A program made the position numbers and the translations under genes. 64,000 nucleotides of DNA, taken from Phytophthora sp. 'mugwort'. Its lineage: Eukaryota > Oomycota > Peronosporomycetes > Peronosporales > Peronosporaceae. Below the pieces are notes generated by a model. It made no database searches. It was not told the DNA's origin and was given only the letters and a program-made list of their open reading frames with translations. The stretch covers positions 1,674,001 to 1,738,000 of the forward strand of contig JAUCEF010000001.1 in assembly GCA_033558025.1 (NCBI GenBank). The letters run 5' to 3'. Below are positions 51,901 through 62,120 of the stretch, in pieces; within the stretch, counting starts at the first letter, position 1, and the number at the start of each line of letters is the position of its first letter.

Positions 51901-54900
51901 CACTAGCGCAATATTCTTCCAACACGTCCGAGCCAATGTCAAATGAGCCATAAATGCCAAATAGAATCATCACACCAATCAACTCGACAGCCTTGCGGAA
52001 GTGAGACACGTTGTACTCTTTAAAGAAATTCACCATAGGGTCCCGAGTGATTGAGAATCCACGACCTGTGCCACGGTACTTGGAGCCACCGCGAATCAAT
52101 GCCACATCATAGAAATGGGCTTTTGTACCAGTCAAGAAGACGTAAAACACAATACCAAGAGTTGAGATTAACTCAATCACCTTGAGCGACGCTTGTTTGA
52201 ATCCAAACTCGACGAAAAGAGTCGCGAATAAAGGCAGCGTTGTCAATGCACCGAATTGGAGAAGATACTGCGTCGTCATGACACTAGCCAGCGAGTTGAG
52301 ACTGCCTGTCGTCATGATAGCAGCAATTTCCACCTCCGAATGCGTCGCCACGTACAGCTTGCAATATGCATACACGTAGACGCAGAAGACTGTAAGAGCA
52401 TTGCAAATGTAGAAGCCAAAATGACCGTAAAACATGGAATTGAGACGTGAAAAGTCCAACGAATTGGTCAAACGGTGACCCTCACGACTCAGACAACTTT
52501 CAGCGCAACCGTTCGAGAGTTTCGCTTCAAAGGCGTTGATTTGACTCAGCGTCACGTCCCGACCTTTACCACACTGCATAAACTCAACATGAGTCACCAA
52601 GCCGCCACGAAGAGTAACGTTGTAGCCACTGAAGACATCTTCCGAAAGGTTAATGCCTTTACTAGCCTTGGACACTCCACCACTCGTGACAACAAAAGAT
52701 TTCTCGAAGACATCAGGGTGGCCATAGTGCATACGTGAGCGAAGCGGCTTAGCTAATACACGTTGAGTTAGTGTCACAAACACCAACTCTTGGAGCGTCA
52801 TGAAACGAGCCAGCGACGACGCACGGCCCGTGAACACGTGCTCCTTCATACCAATGACAGTCACTTCCTCGCCAGTACTCGTAGCAGTCGCCAGGAAGTT
52901 GGGCATTTTCAGACATTCCTCGAGATAATGTTCTTGATTCATATCAATCGTTTGCAGATACTCGCCACGTGTGAAGGGCAGCGCCACGTTCTGGTTTTCG
53001 GGTTTTCCTTCACCCAGAATGGGGTTACCAGGCAGCTCATAGCGGTAAACTTCGACGATTTCACCGTCTTCTGACTTTACGAGCACGCAGTCAAAGCGGT
53101 TAATTTCCTTGTCGCCATCTTTTTCAATGATGGAATCCACAAAGCTGACACGCCAACTCGGGAATTTCTTCATCAAATAATCAATATCTGCTGCGCGAGG
53201 ATCACCATTTGCAACTTGTTTCGAGTAAATCTGGCAACCTGTAATATAGGAAAACTTTAGAGCCGAAATGCGGTTCATTTCCTCCAGTTTGTCTTGAATA
53301 CTCATGTCACGGAGAGAATAGAGCTCCAGCCAACGAAGAAGACGGATAGCGTCTTCATACAGCATCATCCCGTGCACGGTACGAGCCAGAGTCTGGCCAC
53401 GCATGGAGGCCCACAGACGCACCTCTTGCGCGTTAATTTCCAGAGCTTCTTCTAGCGAAGCCGCCCCCATTCTTTCTAGAAAATTGCTCCATTCTTCAGC
53501 GTGAAAAGTGATTAAATACTTCATGATCGTCAGCTCGGTCCAGCCTTTGGCCTTCTGCTTCTTCTCCAGCTCAGCAAAGAGCGGGTTCGAATGAACCGGG
53601 TTGTTAAGCTCATCCAACGTGAACAGCACCGTCTCCGAGTAGTACGGGGTCATGACGGAGAAAGATGGCATTGCCTCGAGTGAGTCCACACGCGGCATCT
53701 CCATCGACAACGAGTGCAGGAAGAAGCCCATACGGCGTTTCGCGTCCTCACAGCGAGGCAATGAGCTCGCAACGTCCAAACGGAGTAAGAAGAACAGACG
53801 CGTGCAGCTAGAGATGAAATCTTCTGGGATAAAACGTGGCGGCGGGGTAGCAGGTCCTTCACGCGGGTGAACAGCAATTAGCCCCGTCTCCGCCATCGCA
53901 TCAGCCTTGTAGAGGTAAATCAGCTGTTGAGTCTGGAATTTAAGGTCAGCAGTTGCCTGTAAAAAGTGGCAGTTATGCAGCTTACGTGAGACCGTATCGT
54001 CGTTTAGCATGAGCTCCAACGTCAAGGCAAAGGCACGCAGACGGTCCACGACTTGAGCGACCTGTACGTGCAGCTCCATGCGCAATTCTTCTGGGATATT
54101 GTTCAAGTCGTCAATGGATACAATGTCTTCAGGCATATCCAATATCACTGCCAAGAGGTCGACCATATTCTCTGAAAGCTGAGGCAAATAGGTCAGATCC
54201 AGCAGGTTGACAACGTCTGGCGACGAGTAAATGTACTCGACGACGCTCAACGCGCCCTTCTCTTCTTCTTCACCAAGCAGCAAGTAGAAAATGTCTCGAG
54301 CAAGCTCCATCCCGTTCTTCATGCCTTCTAACGCATCAGCAGTAGCGATATTCTTCACCAAAGTCGCAGTATCCCACTTGTTCGAACGCGACTTGGCTGC
54401 GACTTCAATGGCCTTTGACAGTTTGCCAGCCAGTAGGAAAATAGGTTCCTGCATCCGCTCGCCCTTGTTCAAAATACGGTACTGCAAAATGACTGTCTCA
54501 CGATCATCTAGAAGATCGTTCAAGCGGAAATTATCGACCACTTGGTTCCAAATGATCGCAAAGCGAAGACGCACAACGTCGCGATGACGCAACTCTCCCG
54601 TGTCGCCACGGGCAGGGACAGGCGTCATTGCTTCTGGGTTGGGTTTCTTCGTCCTGAGTGACACAACCTTCTCATCAAACAGCTTGGGGGCTCCTGCCAT
54701 TCCAATCTTCAGTTGAGCCAGGCCAATGTAGTGACCAATGTGCATACGTTTGCCCATGATAAGACCCACAATGGACTGGTACAAGATGAACCAAATCTGT
54801 GTGTCGTACATGTACACGACAAAGACTGGAGCCCAGAGCGCCAGGATGAACAGAATGTTGTGTCCTGACTGGAAAACCCCATCGTCGTCTACCACAATAT

Positions 54901-56335
54901 CGTAAATCTCAATCGACGGCGCCATCAACGGACGGATCATGAACTGCAGTGCGAACAGGAACTTGCCGAAGAAAATAACGTACCATGACATAGTGTACTG
55001 TGTGTAGTTTCCCCATGGCTGCGCTGTGTTGCGTCCCACATATTGGCGGCTGGTACCATCCAATGAATTCACGATACGAATGCCCCAAATGGCATTCGGG
55101 AAGAAGGCACGAATCGTCGCTGCTGTGAGTACTGGGATACAGTACAGTGCAATATACACCAGACCCATAGACAAGAAGGACCCGGCAGTGCCTCCACCAG
55201 GCAAGATACTGCTCATTGAGCCCAATAGTGCCGACTCATCCGGTGAGAAATTGATGGCCATGAAGAGCGCAAAGAAGAACGAGTGCCAGAACAAGCGACA
55301 GAAGACGCCCACGGCCATCCACACGTCTTTATAGAGTCGCAGTCCAAAGAGCCAGATCTGTAGCACCACCTTCATGGCCAATAGTCCCGTGATCGTAATG
55401 AAAATTGAGTAGAACGCATGCGCACGGATCTTGTTCTGTCCGCTATTGAAGATACGAAAGAAGAAGCCCAGACCTCCGTCATCGTCTCCTTCGGACATGT
55501 AGGAAACATACGTGATGACTACAAGCACGTGGAAGATGACGACCAAAAAGTACCAGACCCGGAAGAACGCGAGCACGGGATTGAACACACTGCGTTTCTC
55601 CTTGAATGTCTTGTGGTCGTGCACCTCCAGCATCTTGGCTACGTTCATCTCGTCGCATTCCAGACATTTATTGGACCAAAAGAACTCGTTCACGTCGTCA
55701 TAGTTGGTCGTGTCTTGGTGGTCAAATGGTCGTTGTCCCTTGGGCGCCGTAGCCAGTCTCATCTGAGCGATAACGTGGTACACTGGACGCACAATCTCAT
55801 TGAGGTAAAAGCCCTCGTCCACGTCTGGTAGTGTGTCCAGGAAGTCCATCTTGGCTGCCATATTGTGGTACAAGAAGCAAATGCACTCAGGCATAAAGCG
55901 GAGGTTGCCTGCCTCGCCCCAAAGCAACAAGAACAGCGCCAGCTCCTTCTCCATTCGCGACGTGTTCTCCTTCTCTGGGTCTGCGCAGCGCTGTGGCGTG
56001 CGCAGGAACTTGCACCACGCGATGTAGTTTTTGAAAAACTTTTTGTGCACGCGGGTGAGCGCCGAACGGGTCACAAAGTCGACGCTCTCGGCGGCGCCCT
56101 CGGGGGCTTCGGACCGCACGCGCATCTGGTAGTTGGTGATCCAGCAGCCTAAATTCTCCTTCTGGTTGGCCACACTACTGCGCTGGAAGCCAAACTTGCC
56201 CTGGAGCATCTCGAAGGGCCCGCGCGCCGACGCGTGGAAGCTCTCGAGGCGGTTCAGTGCCTGCTCGCGGTTCACATCCAGGTAGTTGCTCTCGGCCTGC
56301 CGCCGCACGGGCGTTCCGTCGCGCCGATATGCCAT
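48986..56335 (-). CDS. (1,3)-beta-glucan synthase fused to an MFS sugar-transporter-like domain
   Basis: The intron-less gene encodes 2449 residues from ATG 56335 (the longer frame starts with GTG). Residues 130-240 are the FKS1 N-terminal domain (WGEAGNLRFMPE at 139-150). Six or so membrane helices follow, then the large cytosolic glucan synthase domain (FSVMTPYYSET at about 890, PGNPILGEGKPENQN at about 1102, GKGRDVTLSQINAFE at about 1265) and a second membrane block. These enzymes polymerise UDP-glucose into (1,3)-beta-glucan, the main wall glucan of oomycetes, at the plasma membrane. From about residue 1787 an MFS-like domain follows (GRVLGRRVNMAIGG, PESPVWLLS at about 1987), then a cytosolic Ser-rich tail. 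Fungal FKS and plant callose synthases (about 1700-1950 residues) lack this extension. The transporter part may sense or move a sugar, or only scaffold (inference). Confidence 0.95.
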   Translation of the reverse strand: MAYRRDGTPVRRQAESNYLDVNREQALNRLESFHASARGPFEMLQGKFGFQRSSVANQKENLGCWITNYQMRVRSEAPEGAAESVDFVTRSALTRVHKKFFKNYIAWCKFLRTPQRCADPEKENTSRMEKELALFLLLWGEAGNLRFMPECICFLYHNMAAKMDFLDTLPDVDEGFYLNEIVRPVYHVIAQMRLATAPKGQRPFDHQDTTNYDDVNEFFWSNKCLECDEMNVAKMLEVHDHKTFKEKRSVFNPVLAFFRVWYFLVVIFHVLVVITYVSYMSEGDDDGGLGFFFRIFNSGQNKIRAHAFYSIFITITGLLAMKVVLQIWLFGLRLYKDVWMAVGVFCRLFWHSFFFALFMAINFSPDESALLGSMSSILPGGGTAGSFLSMGLVYIALYCIPVLTAATIRAFFPNAIWGIRIVNSLDGTSRQYVGRNTAQPWGNYTQYTMSWYVIFFGKFLFALQFMIRPLMAPSIEIYDIVVDDDGVFQSGHNILFILALWAPVFVVYMYDTQIWFILYQSIVGLIMGKRMHIGHYIGLAQLKIGMAGAPKLFDEKVVSLRTKKPNPEAMTPVPARGDTGELRHRDVVRLRFAIIWNQVVDNFRLNDLLDDRETVILQYRILNKGERMQEPIFLLAGKLSKAIEVAAKSRSNKWDTATLVKNIATADALEGMKNGMELARDIFYLLLGEEEEKGALSVVEYIYSSPDVVNLLDLTYLPQLSENMVDLLAVILDMPEDIVSIDDLNNIPEELRMELHVQVAQVVDRLRAFALTLELMLNDDTVSRKLHNCHFLQATADLKFQTQQLIYLYKADAMAETGLIAVHPREGPATPPPRFIPEDFISSCTRLFFLLRLDVASSLPRCEDAKRRMGFFLHSLSMEMPRVDSLEAMPSFSVMTPYYSETVLFTLDELNNPVHSNPLFAELEKKQKAKGWTELTIMKYLITFHAEEWSNFLERMGAASLEEALEINAQEVRLWASMRGQTLARTVHGMMLYEDAIRLLRWLELYSLRDMSIQDKLEEMNRISALKFSYITGCQIYSKQVANGDPRAADIDYLMKKFPSWRVSFVDSIIEKDGDKEINRFDCVLVKSEDGEIVEVYRYELPGNPILGEGKPENQNVALPFTRGEYLQTIDMNQEHYLEECLKMPNFLATATSTGEEVTVIGMKEHVFTGRASSLARFMTLQELVFVTLTQRVLAKPLRSRMHYGHPDVFEKSFVVTSGGVSKASKGINLSEDVFSGYNVTLRGGLVTHVEFMQCGKGRDVTLSQINAFEAKLSNGCAESCLSREGHRLTNSLDFSRLNSMFYGHFGFYICNALTVFCVYVYAYCKLYVATHSEVEIAAIMTTGSLNSLASVMTTQYLLQFGALTTLPLFATLFVEFGFKQASLKVIELISTLGIVFYVFLTGTKAHFYDVALIRGGSKYRGTGRGFSITRDPMVNFFKEYNVSHFRKAVELIGVMILFGIYGSFDIGSDVLEEYCASADFDCDKDPDQIPANITSLAAFSNKSQSYGIASFAVLFLGACWLMAPFVFNTDGLVLQKSKVDIGNWFAWMMRSRHKDDGNDQETSKDASSTALQPKDGWDDWWKSDVDLMLPLGPMGRLTYCIRELRHPLAMYYVFLTEFTLPWLALLFGAMGATWALLWFGNRLHHCVSKHRKLNSLTIQGILYMICVIGGILLIPLILGAMGGWSVLKCFTFSIAMFLGFNSIVQYALAFNGILGMEVAMWSPLMALGFLMDMIVGLFLVIPLFLLSLLPFMRILQTRAMYNGGFSRALSSGSEVAASLVILLGVMGGFIHGFMTSFLYTLGYVNDPSDNFMNRSFYYFVTTKLPNNGSEMLSYMENGYLKMTCASMSIVAVLLSLLIGRVLGRRVNMAIGGSLIFISLVLNFIPSTSVIIVSCGLAAMGAAMMAMNYLLWSYEICTKGWRGKSVTIFLMGSMIGWFVHSLLMANTNATTISEDWDNKPTNMWRFQPLFVQPELILAFFGILWFVPESPVWLLSHNQDEPARAVLVRLRRRQNVTPEMELIKAELSQKTRENHLMFRLSIVFALQAVFGLIMSQSLLIRRTLQVNADDSGNANNYWQVYFALCCATGFAFGSFLVDNVRRKTILKEFLPFVALMAFTCGVIGAVSSADGGLVQTLLCLLYISAGLSLMSVTWLSALEMFPASRRPLYWTLSLCVFYSVQIVVYFLNPSFALAHFILSGCCALLTLVLFMCCASTKLGAIQTKAEKKYQRSMRESALEVAEIADQNEYEVDDLHKQQTRIAQTSAMNRSAGVASNPAASLAQVNFGISGASNRGVGYSGPPPSSAASHARNNATQFGFSGVNVDEYGESVRHGSSESRDHFSFRRLESAEEPVNPRMLRYGLSTGLSANESSQASSTEMSATDVERRRQLTTRLSSTFDFEAEFEAEHLQDLREGQINYPRGQPRSVSFLQSQQYPDADLHAETQSVRL

Positions 56336-56420
56336 GTGCGCCACGAGATCTTTGGAAATGTATTAATATATGTGTGGGGAAACTTCTCTTCACAGGTTGG
56401 AGCTTGTGGCTGTTGGGTGG

Positions 56421-56438
56421 CAAAAAGATGAATGAGCA
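56421..56438 (-). promoter_or_regulatory. Inr-like element of the glucan synthase gene
   Basis: The minus strand reads TTGCTCATTCATCTTTTTG, matching the initiator core GCTCATT with a weaker second half, about 90 bases before the ATG. Confidence 0.45.
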
Positions 56439-57047
56439 AATGGGTGCGAAGGCGGAAAAAGCAACACAAGGCTTTGGCAAATCCAAGGCAACTGATTTTA
56501 GAGTGACAAAGAGCGGGAGTGAACCTATAATTTGAAGGTTGTAAGGCAAGGACAAGTCGACCAATGGGAAGAGAGTATGACTGTTTTAACAGACACAATG
56601 GCAGGTGTATGAACGGATTCTCCGTTGTAATTGGGACAGCACGGTACTGGAGTTGAAAATCCACTGTTGTGAGTTAGACACAAACGGGTTTTGCTAGTCG
56701 GTGCGTCGGTGTTAGCCCCACGAGGCCGTGGGCAACGTCGTGACCATTTGCTGTTTGACTCTGGCATGCTTGCCTATCCTCGGGCAGGGGGTGTCACAAA
56801 CAGACCCATTACAATTTACATGTCCCGCTTGATGCTAGTGCACAGCCGCCACTGCATCACAACAAAGCTGACAAAGTAGCTCTGGAGCAGCTCCATTGCT
56901 AAAATGACCACCAAGCACTGCAAGATTTTTTTTCCACACAAAATTTTGCGGTGCCTGTTGGTCATTTTATCTTTAAATAGCGCTCTCGGCTGACTGGTGT
57001 CTCAGATATCAAAATCGATCACTCGTTCAGTTGCTTGGGTATGGATA

Positions 57048-59102
57048 TCCGTGCCGGACATATTTCGGGCCAGGACATATTTCGGACCACCAGGCTCACA
57101 TACAAATTCAAGTCAATAAGTAAAAGGTGTCGCCCTTTTCAGGGGCGTGTAACTTCATTAAAACTTTGTCTTTAGGCACTGGAACTTGCGCAAACAGATA
57201 GTGATCCAGCTGTCGAACAAATCCTCGCTTACCCCACAAAGATCAATTCCGCCACCTTAACAACTAGCAGAAGCCCCCCAATGACCAAGATGCCAGTGAT
57301 ACGTGGGAGGCTGCTATCGCCGCTGTTGCTGCCGGCTTGAGTGAGCGCAAGGCTGCCAAGGCTTTCGCCGTAACTCGTGGGCCTCTACGGCAGCGCATCA
57401 ACGGGCTTGTGCCGCTCGAAGCTCGTCGTGGACCCCAGCTGGTCTATATTACTGAAGGTGCTGACCAAGGCGTCGTCGAAATGATCCGCTACCGCGCTCT
57501 ACATGGGATGTGTGTGAATATCGAAGAGCTGCGCGTCATGCTCCGAGTAGCGGCGGAGACAATGGGGACGCGCCCATTACCAATTGACTTCCCTAACGAC
57601 AAATTCATCCAGCGCTGGCTTGCCAAGTACCCTAATTTGTCATCTCGCACTACACAGCTTTTGGACATTGATCGTGCTTCAGCTTCTAGAGACGCTGTTG
57701 TCCTGCATTATTTCAACAACCTCAAGCGAGTAGTGGAGAAACTGGATCTGCTGAACAAACCCAATCGCATTTGGTATTGCGATGAGACGGGAATTTGCCC
57801 TCAATGAAGGGGTCGAGTCCGGGTGATCTGCCAAAAAAGGGATTCGAGATAATGTTCAGCGCTCTGCCGACCGTGAAAACGTCAGTATTATGGCGTGTGT
57901 GAACGCTGAGGGTGAGAGAGTGCCACGCTTTACATTTTCATGGGTGCTAAACGAAAGCATCAGTGGATGGAAAAGGCTGAGGCGTCCGCGCGCTGTGTAA
58001 CGAGGGGCAGCTCCAACATCAACGGGAAGCTTTTCTCTATTGGTTTAAGTGGTTCGTGAGCTTGCTACCACCTGAGCGACCCCAGCTACTTGTGCTCACG
58101 GGCACTTTGCTCACATTGAGCTTGATGTTGTGAAGTATGGAACGGAGAGCAACGTCCAACTGTTTCTATTGCCTGCCCACACCTCCCATTTCCTACAGCC
58201 TCTGGATGTTGCAGTGTTTGGAGTGTTCAAGCACCGTTACGAGGCAGCACTCAAGAGATTCCCATTTTAAGTGGTGATAAGCTGCCAATCAAGGATGATA
58301 TTGCTGGAATTGCATTCACCGCTTTGATTGAAGCCTGGTGCGCTGGAAACGCTAAGAAGGGGTTCGAAGATGCTGGTATCTATCTGCTGTCTTTGGATGT
58401 CATGATGAAAACGATTACCGGTAACAAACCGAACGGTGCGCCGCGATGAATTGCCACATCTCTCCATCATTTTAGGCCAGAAAGCCCCTCCATCCCATTT
58501 GCTGAATGTAACAGAGCGTCAAAAACGCGTCCTGCGAGAACTGGATCTGAACGTGGATGCGCTCAACGTCGTGAACCTGCTTTCGAGCGTGGTGGTGGTC
58601 CCGCAAGCTCAAAAGCGGAAACGGGGAAACTGGGTTGATGAGAACTTTTCTGGGGGTCAGCTGTTCACCTACGAGATGATGCTTGCTGCTGCTGCAAAGC
58701 AGCAGCAATAACTCAAAAGAAAGCGAACAAGGCGTCCGCTCCGAAGGAAAAACGTGCCCGAAATGCGATGGACTTGCACGACAGAGTTGGCTACCAAACA
58801 GACAGGTCGAAGAAAACGCTTGCAAAATTGGAGCGTGCTGCCGTGAGACGGGGCGCAACGCAGAACTCACTGCAGCACAACACGCGAAGGCTCAGGGAGT
58901 CACTACCGAGGGCGCACGGCGACTGAATCATCAGGAGACGGTGGAGCAAGCGACCGACGGCTGCACGCTCTGGGTAGTTGTGTAACCAAACTAATGGAAT
59001 CCATAGAAAAGCGGGGTGGGCCGAAATGTGTCTCGGGGAGTACCGACAGGTAAACAAAATCTAGTATAATCGATAGGTGGTCCGACATATGTCCGGCACG
59101 GA
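57048..59102 (+). mobile_element. pogo-type DNA transposon, decayed, with terminal inverted repeats
   Basis: Both ends read TCCGTGCCGGACATAT and are flanked by TA (57046-57047 and 59103-59104); the left end has a second TTCGGACCACC where the right has GTCGGACCACC. The 2055-bp element carries a plus-strand pogo-like transposase. The left repeat is partly duplicated. Frame breaks make it inactive. Confidence 0.8.
57337..58450 (+). pseudogene. pogo-type transposase, frame-broken
   Basis: The first frame (to 57807) contains a helix-turn-helix (LRQRINGLVPLEARRGPQL), a CENP-B-like second helix region (GTRPLPIDFPNDKFIQRWL) and WYCDETGICP with the first catalytic Asp, then stops. Further pieces appear in other frames, ending with PAHTSHFLQPLDVAVFGVFK (58170), the conserved block before the last acidic residue of the DDE domain. 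Confidence 0.8.
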
Positions 59103-59104
59103 TA

Positions 59105-59382
59105 CTGTATATCCAACGGATATCGGTACCAAAATGTAGGAAATTCGGTATTAACCTCCCGTACCAAATTGGGTATTTGTCTGGTTATCCAACCGCTAGG
59201 GTTAGGCAATACAGGAGGGGCGAAAAACCCACTTGCTTGGCAAGCCGAACAATGCCTGCGGTTTAAGTTCGGTGTGCGGAGCACGCGGGCTTAAACCCAG
59301 GGGACTAAGCATGGTCTGGTCTTGCTCGGCCCTATAGGGTTAAGCCCTACAGGGACGGGTTTTAGGGGTGTGGCAGAGATTG
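59105..59382 (+). repeat. tRNA-Leu-like dispersed repeat, copy B
   Basis: Partner of 41470-41760. The tRNA-like core reads TGCGGTTTAAGTTCG, GTGTGCGGAGCAC and CGGGCTTAAACCC, followed by CCCTATAGGGTTAAGCCCTA. It directly follows the pogo element. Confidence 0.5.
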
Positions 59383-59589
59383 GTGCGCTGCGTACCTAAA
59401 GCGATCTAAAATTGTACTAAAAGCACCTAAAAACCCTGGGAAACCTTTTACTTTTAGGTCCGTTTTAGGACAAAATACGGTGTATGGGCAGTTTTATTAT
59501 AGTTGAAATCGGGATGTATAAAATTTAGTTCGACATTGTTAAATGGTCCAGCTGCGCTTCGCTTGGCTGAGCGCCCCTTCGGCGCCCCC

Positions 59590-59760
59590 GCGGCCGCGAT
59601 AATAAGATTGTACTTTCGGGTAAGTGCAATGCGCGGCTTGCTGAGGAGCTCGGCTCTGGGCCCGCCGCCGCAAATACCGCGCGGCCCTGCTTCGCCCCCC
59701 CCGCACTGGTTTGCTTTGGCTACCGCGCTCGCACTCGCTCGCCTTAGTTGGCAACCTGAA
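59590..59760 (-). repeat. GC-rich dispersed repeat (inverted relative of 27737-27870)
   Basis: On the minus strand it carries AGCAAACCAGTGCGGG and GCGAAGCAGGGCCGCGCGG, as in the other copy. A plus-strand C-run near 59697 corresponds to GTTCCC in the other copy. Confidence 0.6.
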
Positions 59761-59979
59761 GACACTCCGAATTTTCCCACTGGCTCGATCAAGCGAACAG
59801 ACCGGGAGCCGGCGCGTATCTTGCGCGCCAAATAACTTGTCTTTGGAAAGGTGTCCACTCCCACGGCGAGACAAGGGAACTACCCCCGTCCCAGACTGGC
59901 TATCCAGTACTGGCATCCGCCAACCAGTATGAGTGGCTGAGTGAGGGAGATGATGGCAATGTCCCACCTGATCAGGATA

Positions 59980-60506
59980 TGACTCTATGGGACAGTGCTC
60001 AGATCCCCCCTCCCCAGTTGCCTCGTATGTCAAGCTGTCCAAGCCTGCCGAAAAGATACTCAACAACGCTGCGATCAAGCACCCTGCAGAGACGATCACC
60101 CTCAATTACCTCTGCGACGTCATCGAATCGTATCTGACGGAATTCTCGAACACCTCAGATGCTGATAACAGCTTGTTTGGAATCCAAGCCCAGCCTAGTG
60201 TCCATCGATTTTTTTGGACACCTCGGCTCCCAGTAACTACCAGCATCTTCGCAGCAAGACGTTTGGCCATGCAGTGCTTCGAATGATCTCCACGAAGCTC
60301 GACCCCTCGGCGAGGGACTACTCGCATCAAGAACGAGTTGGCCGAGCTCTTCCTGGCCCATCCAATGTGGCACTCTGGGACGATCGCACCCTAGGGGTAC
60401 TGGTAACCTCGTCGTTGGCAACTCGACTCCTTGATGACCCGTTGCCGGACGACCTACGCCAATGCATCACTGATCTCCAGCAAGCGGCTTCGGCAGTAGC
60501 CAACTC
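59980..60506 (+). pseudogene. Unknown fragment upstream of the rearranged LINE, possibly its 5' coding part
   Basis: Two plus-strand frames give KILNNAAIKHPAETITLNYL with CDVIESYLTEFSN, then FGHAVLRMISTKLDPSARDY and LRQCITDLQQAASAVANSL. It looks protein-like (few rare residues, helical), ends exactly where the inverted LINE segment starts, and could be the LINE first ORF; I could not confirm this because copy 1 is truncated before this point. Confidence 0.35.
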
Positions 60507-61125
60507 ACTGCTGCGCTTCAGGAAGATGGATGACCCATTCTGGGCAGCGCCAGGGGTGGGGTCTCTTATCCGGCCGAAAAACAGCAGATCCGAGTCGAAA
60601 GTCGATGCCGCAAGGGTCACCCACATTGGAGCGATTGCCAAAGTCGATGCCGCAGTGGTCACCCACATTGGAGCGATTGCGAAAGTCGTGCAGAATGCCC
60701 TGCATGGCCGAGTGGAAGAGCTGGGAGCCTAGCATCACGTAGTCTAACCTTGAGCTGGAGTTGGGGCTGGTGACTCGACGAGCATCGGATGTTCCAGGCG
60801 CCCTGCATCCACAACATTGATAGCTTGCATCCAGTTCAGCAGCTCGTTCGCCCCCGCGGCCGATTCCGGTCGGTGTGGTTGGCTTGGTCCAGTTGGCTTA
60901 ACATCACCGTGTTGAAGTCGCCCATATCAATGTGCAGCGCATCATCGTCGAATTCTCTCGGAAGGTGCTTAAAGAAGGTTGTCCGCTTCTGACCTTTAAC
61001 GGGGGCATACACCACATGGCTATACATCTCTTTCGAGTCCAGAGTGCTGCGTAGTAGTAAGTATCGATCAATCATATCAGCCGAGCTAACACGACGGAGG
61101 TAACGTCTTGGATATCTTGAACAGG
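60507..61125 (-). mobile_element. LINE copy 2: endonuclease segment, inverted
   Basis: Colinear with plus strand 5412-5975 of copy 1, so the endonuclease reads on the minus strand (VSSADMIDRYLLLR, VVYAPVKGQKR, GDFNTVMLSQLDQA). A 42-bp tandem duplication (60598-60681) is unique to this copy. Confidence 0.85.
60598..60681. repeat. 42-bp tandem duplication in LINE copy 2
   Basis: The unit starting AAAGTCGATGCCGCA occurs at 60598-60639 and 60640-60681 with three differences; copy 1 has it once (near 5510). Confidence 0.9.
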
Positions 61126-62047
61126 AGAGGAACTGCACCTGGAAATCAATGATCTGTAGCACCGCCAAGTGACGGAGCCTACCGATGATCAACGCCGGCG
61201 GCTGACTGAAAAGAGGGCACTATTGGAGGTCAAGATGAAGGTGAAAACGTTCTACGCAACGAAGAAGAAATTTGCCTCCGACATCCATGATTCTGAGCGA
61301 GTTACCAAGTACTTCTTCCGACCGCCTCAGATCCCGCACAACACTTCGATTCCTGTCAATTCGCCGGAGGAGTTGGAAGTCATGTGCCAGGAGTTCAACC
61401 AGTTTTGGTCCGGGATCTATCGTTCATCTTCAAGGGAGTTCCATCCTGACAAGCCGAAATGGGATCGAATCAAGTTGGCCCAGATCCTTGAACATACGAC
61501 CAAGCATCTGACGCCGAAGCGAGCTGCCTATCTTGACAGTCCACGCACAGCAAATTACTTCTACCGGGATATCAAGCAAACGTCGTCGGGGAGGCACCAG
61601 GACCCGATGGATTACCACTGGCCTACTACCTAATTGATGTGCCGCTTTGGAGCCGTATCCTGCAGATTGTCTACGCGGCTCAACCGGAGAAAGGCTGGAT
61701 GTCCAAGTTCAGCGTCGTGGCCAAGTCTGCTTGCTATAAAAAAAAAAAAAAGAAGAGAGACCGTAAAGAGCCTGGGAACTAGGCTCTTTACGACAGATCC
61801 ATTATCCTCCTCAACGTTGATGCCAAGCTGGGGCCCAAGTTGCTGGCATACCGTCTGGGAACTGTCTTAGGTAGTCTCCTATTTCTCTGACCAGTATGGC
61901 GTGCCTGGGCGCGATATTGTCATGCTCACCTGCGGGTTCAAGCACTCATGAAAGTGTATGAAAACGATGACGCGGTGGCTGGTGCTATCTTGCTTGACTT
62001 TGCCAAGGCCTTCGACAGCGTGGTGTGGGATGCCCTTGACATGATCC
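61126..62047 (+). pseudogene. LINE copy 2: reverse transcriptase segment
   Basis: Opposite orientation to the adjoining endonuclease piece. It reads HLEIND then TAG (61157-61159) and TEPTDDQRRRLTEKRALLEV, and matches copy 1 closely through AKAFDSVVWDALDMI (first RT Asp). An A-run near 61740 and several frame changes break it. It stops before the FADD motif. Confidence 0.85.
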
Positions 62048-62120
62048 CTGCCGTTGAAAAATAGCGTCACCAAAGTCCCAGGAAAAACATCACGCGTACC
62101 CAGCGAAACACGTCGCCGAA
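62048..62120 (-). repeat. Third LINE piece, again inverted
   Basis: The plus strand resumes as CCGTTGAAAAATAGCGTCAC to GCGGAAGTG, i.e. the complement of the RT section that should follow (FRFGDVFRWVRVMF on the minus strand). It matches plus strand 4261-4340 of copy 1. Confidence 0.75.

Noticed and set aside
56336..56344. Glucan synthase start at 56344
   Set aside because: That codon is GTG; the next in-frame ATG at 56335 is used instead.
59503..59835. Overlapping 110-codon plus and 136-codon minus frames
   Set aside because: They lie in a GC-rich dispersed repeat; long frames on both strands reflect composition, not coding.
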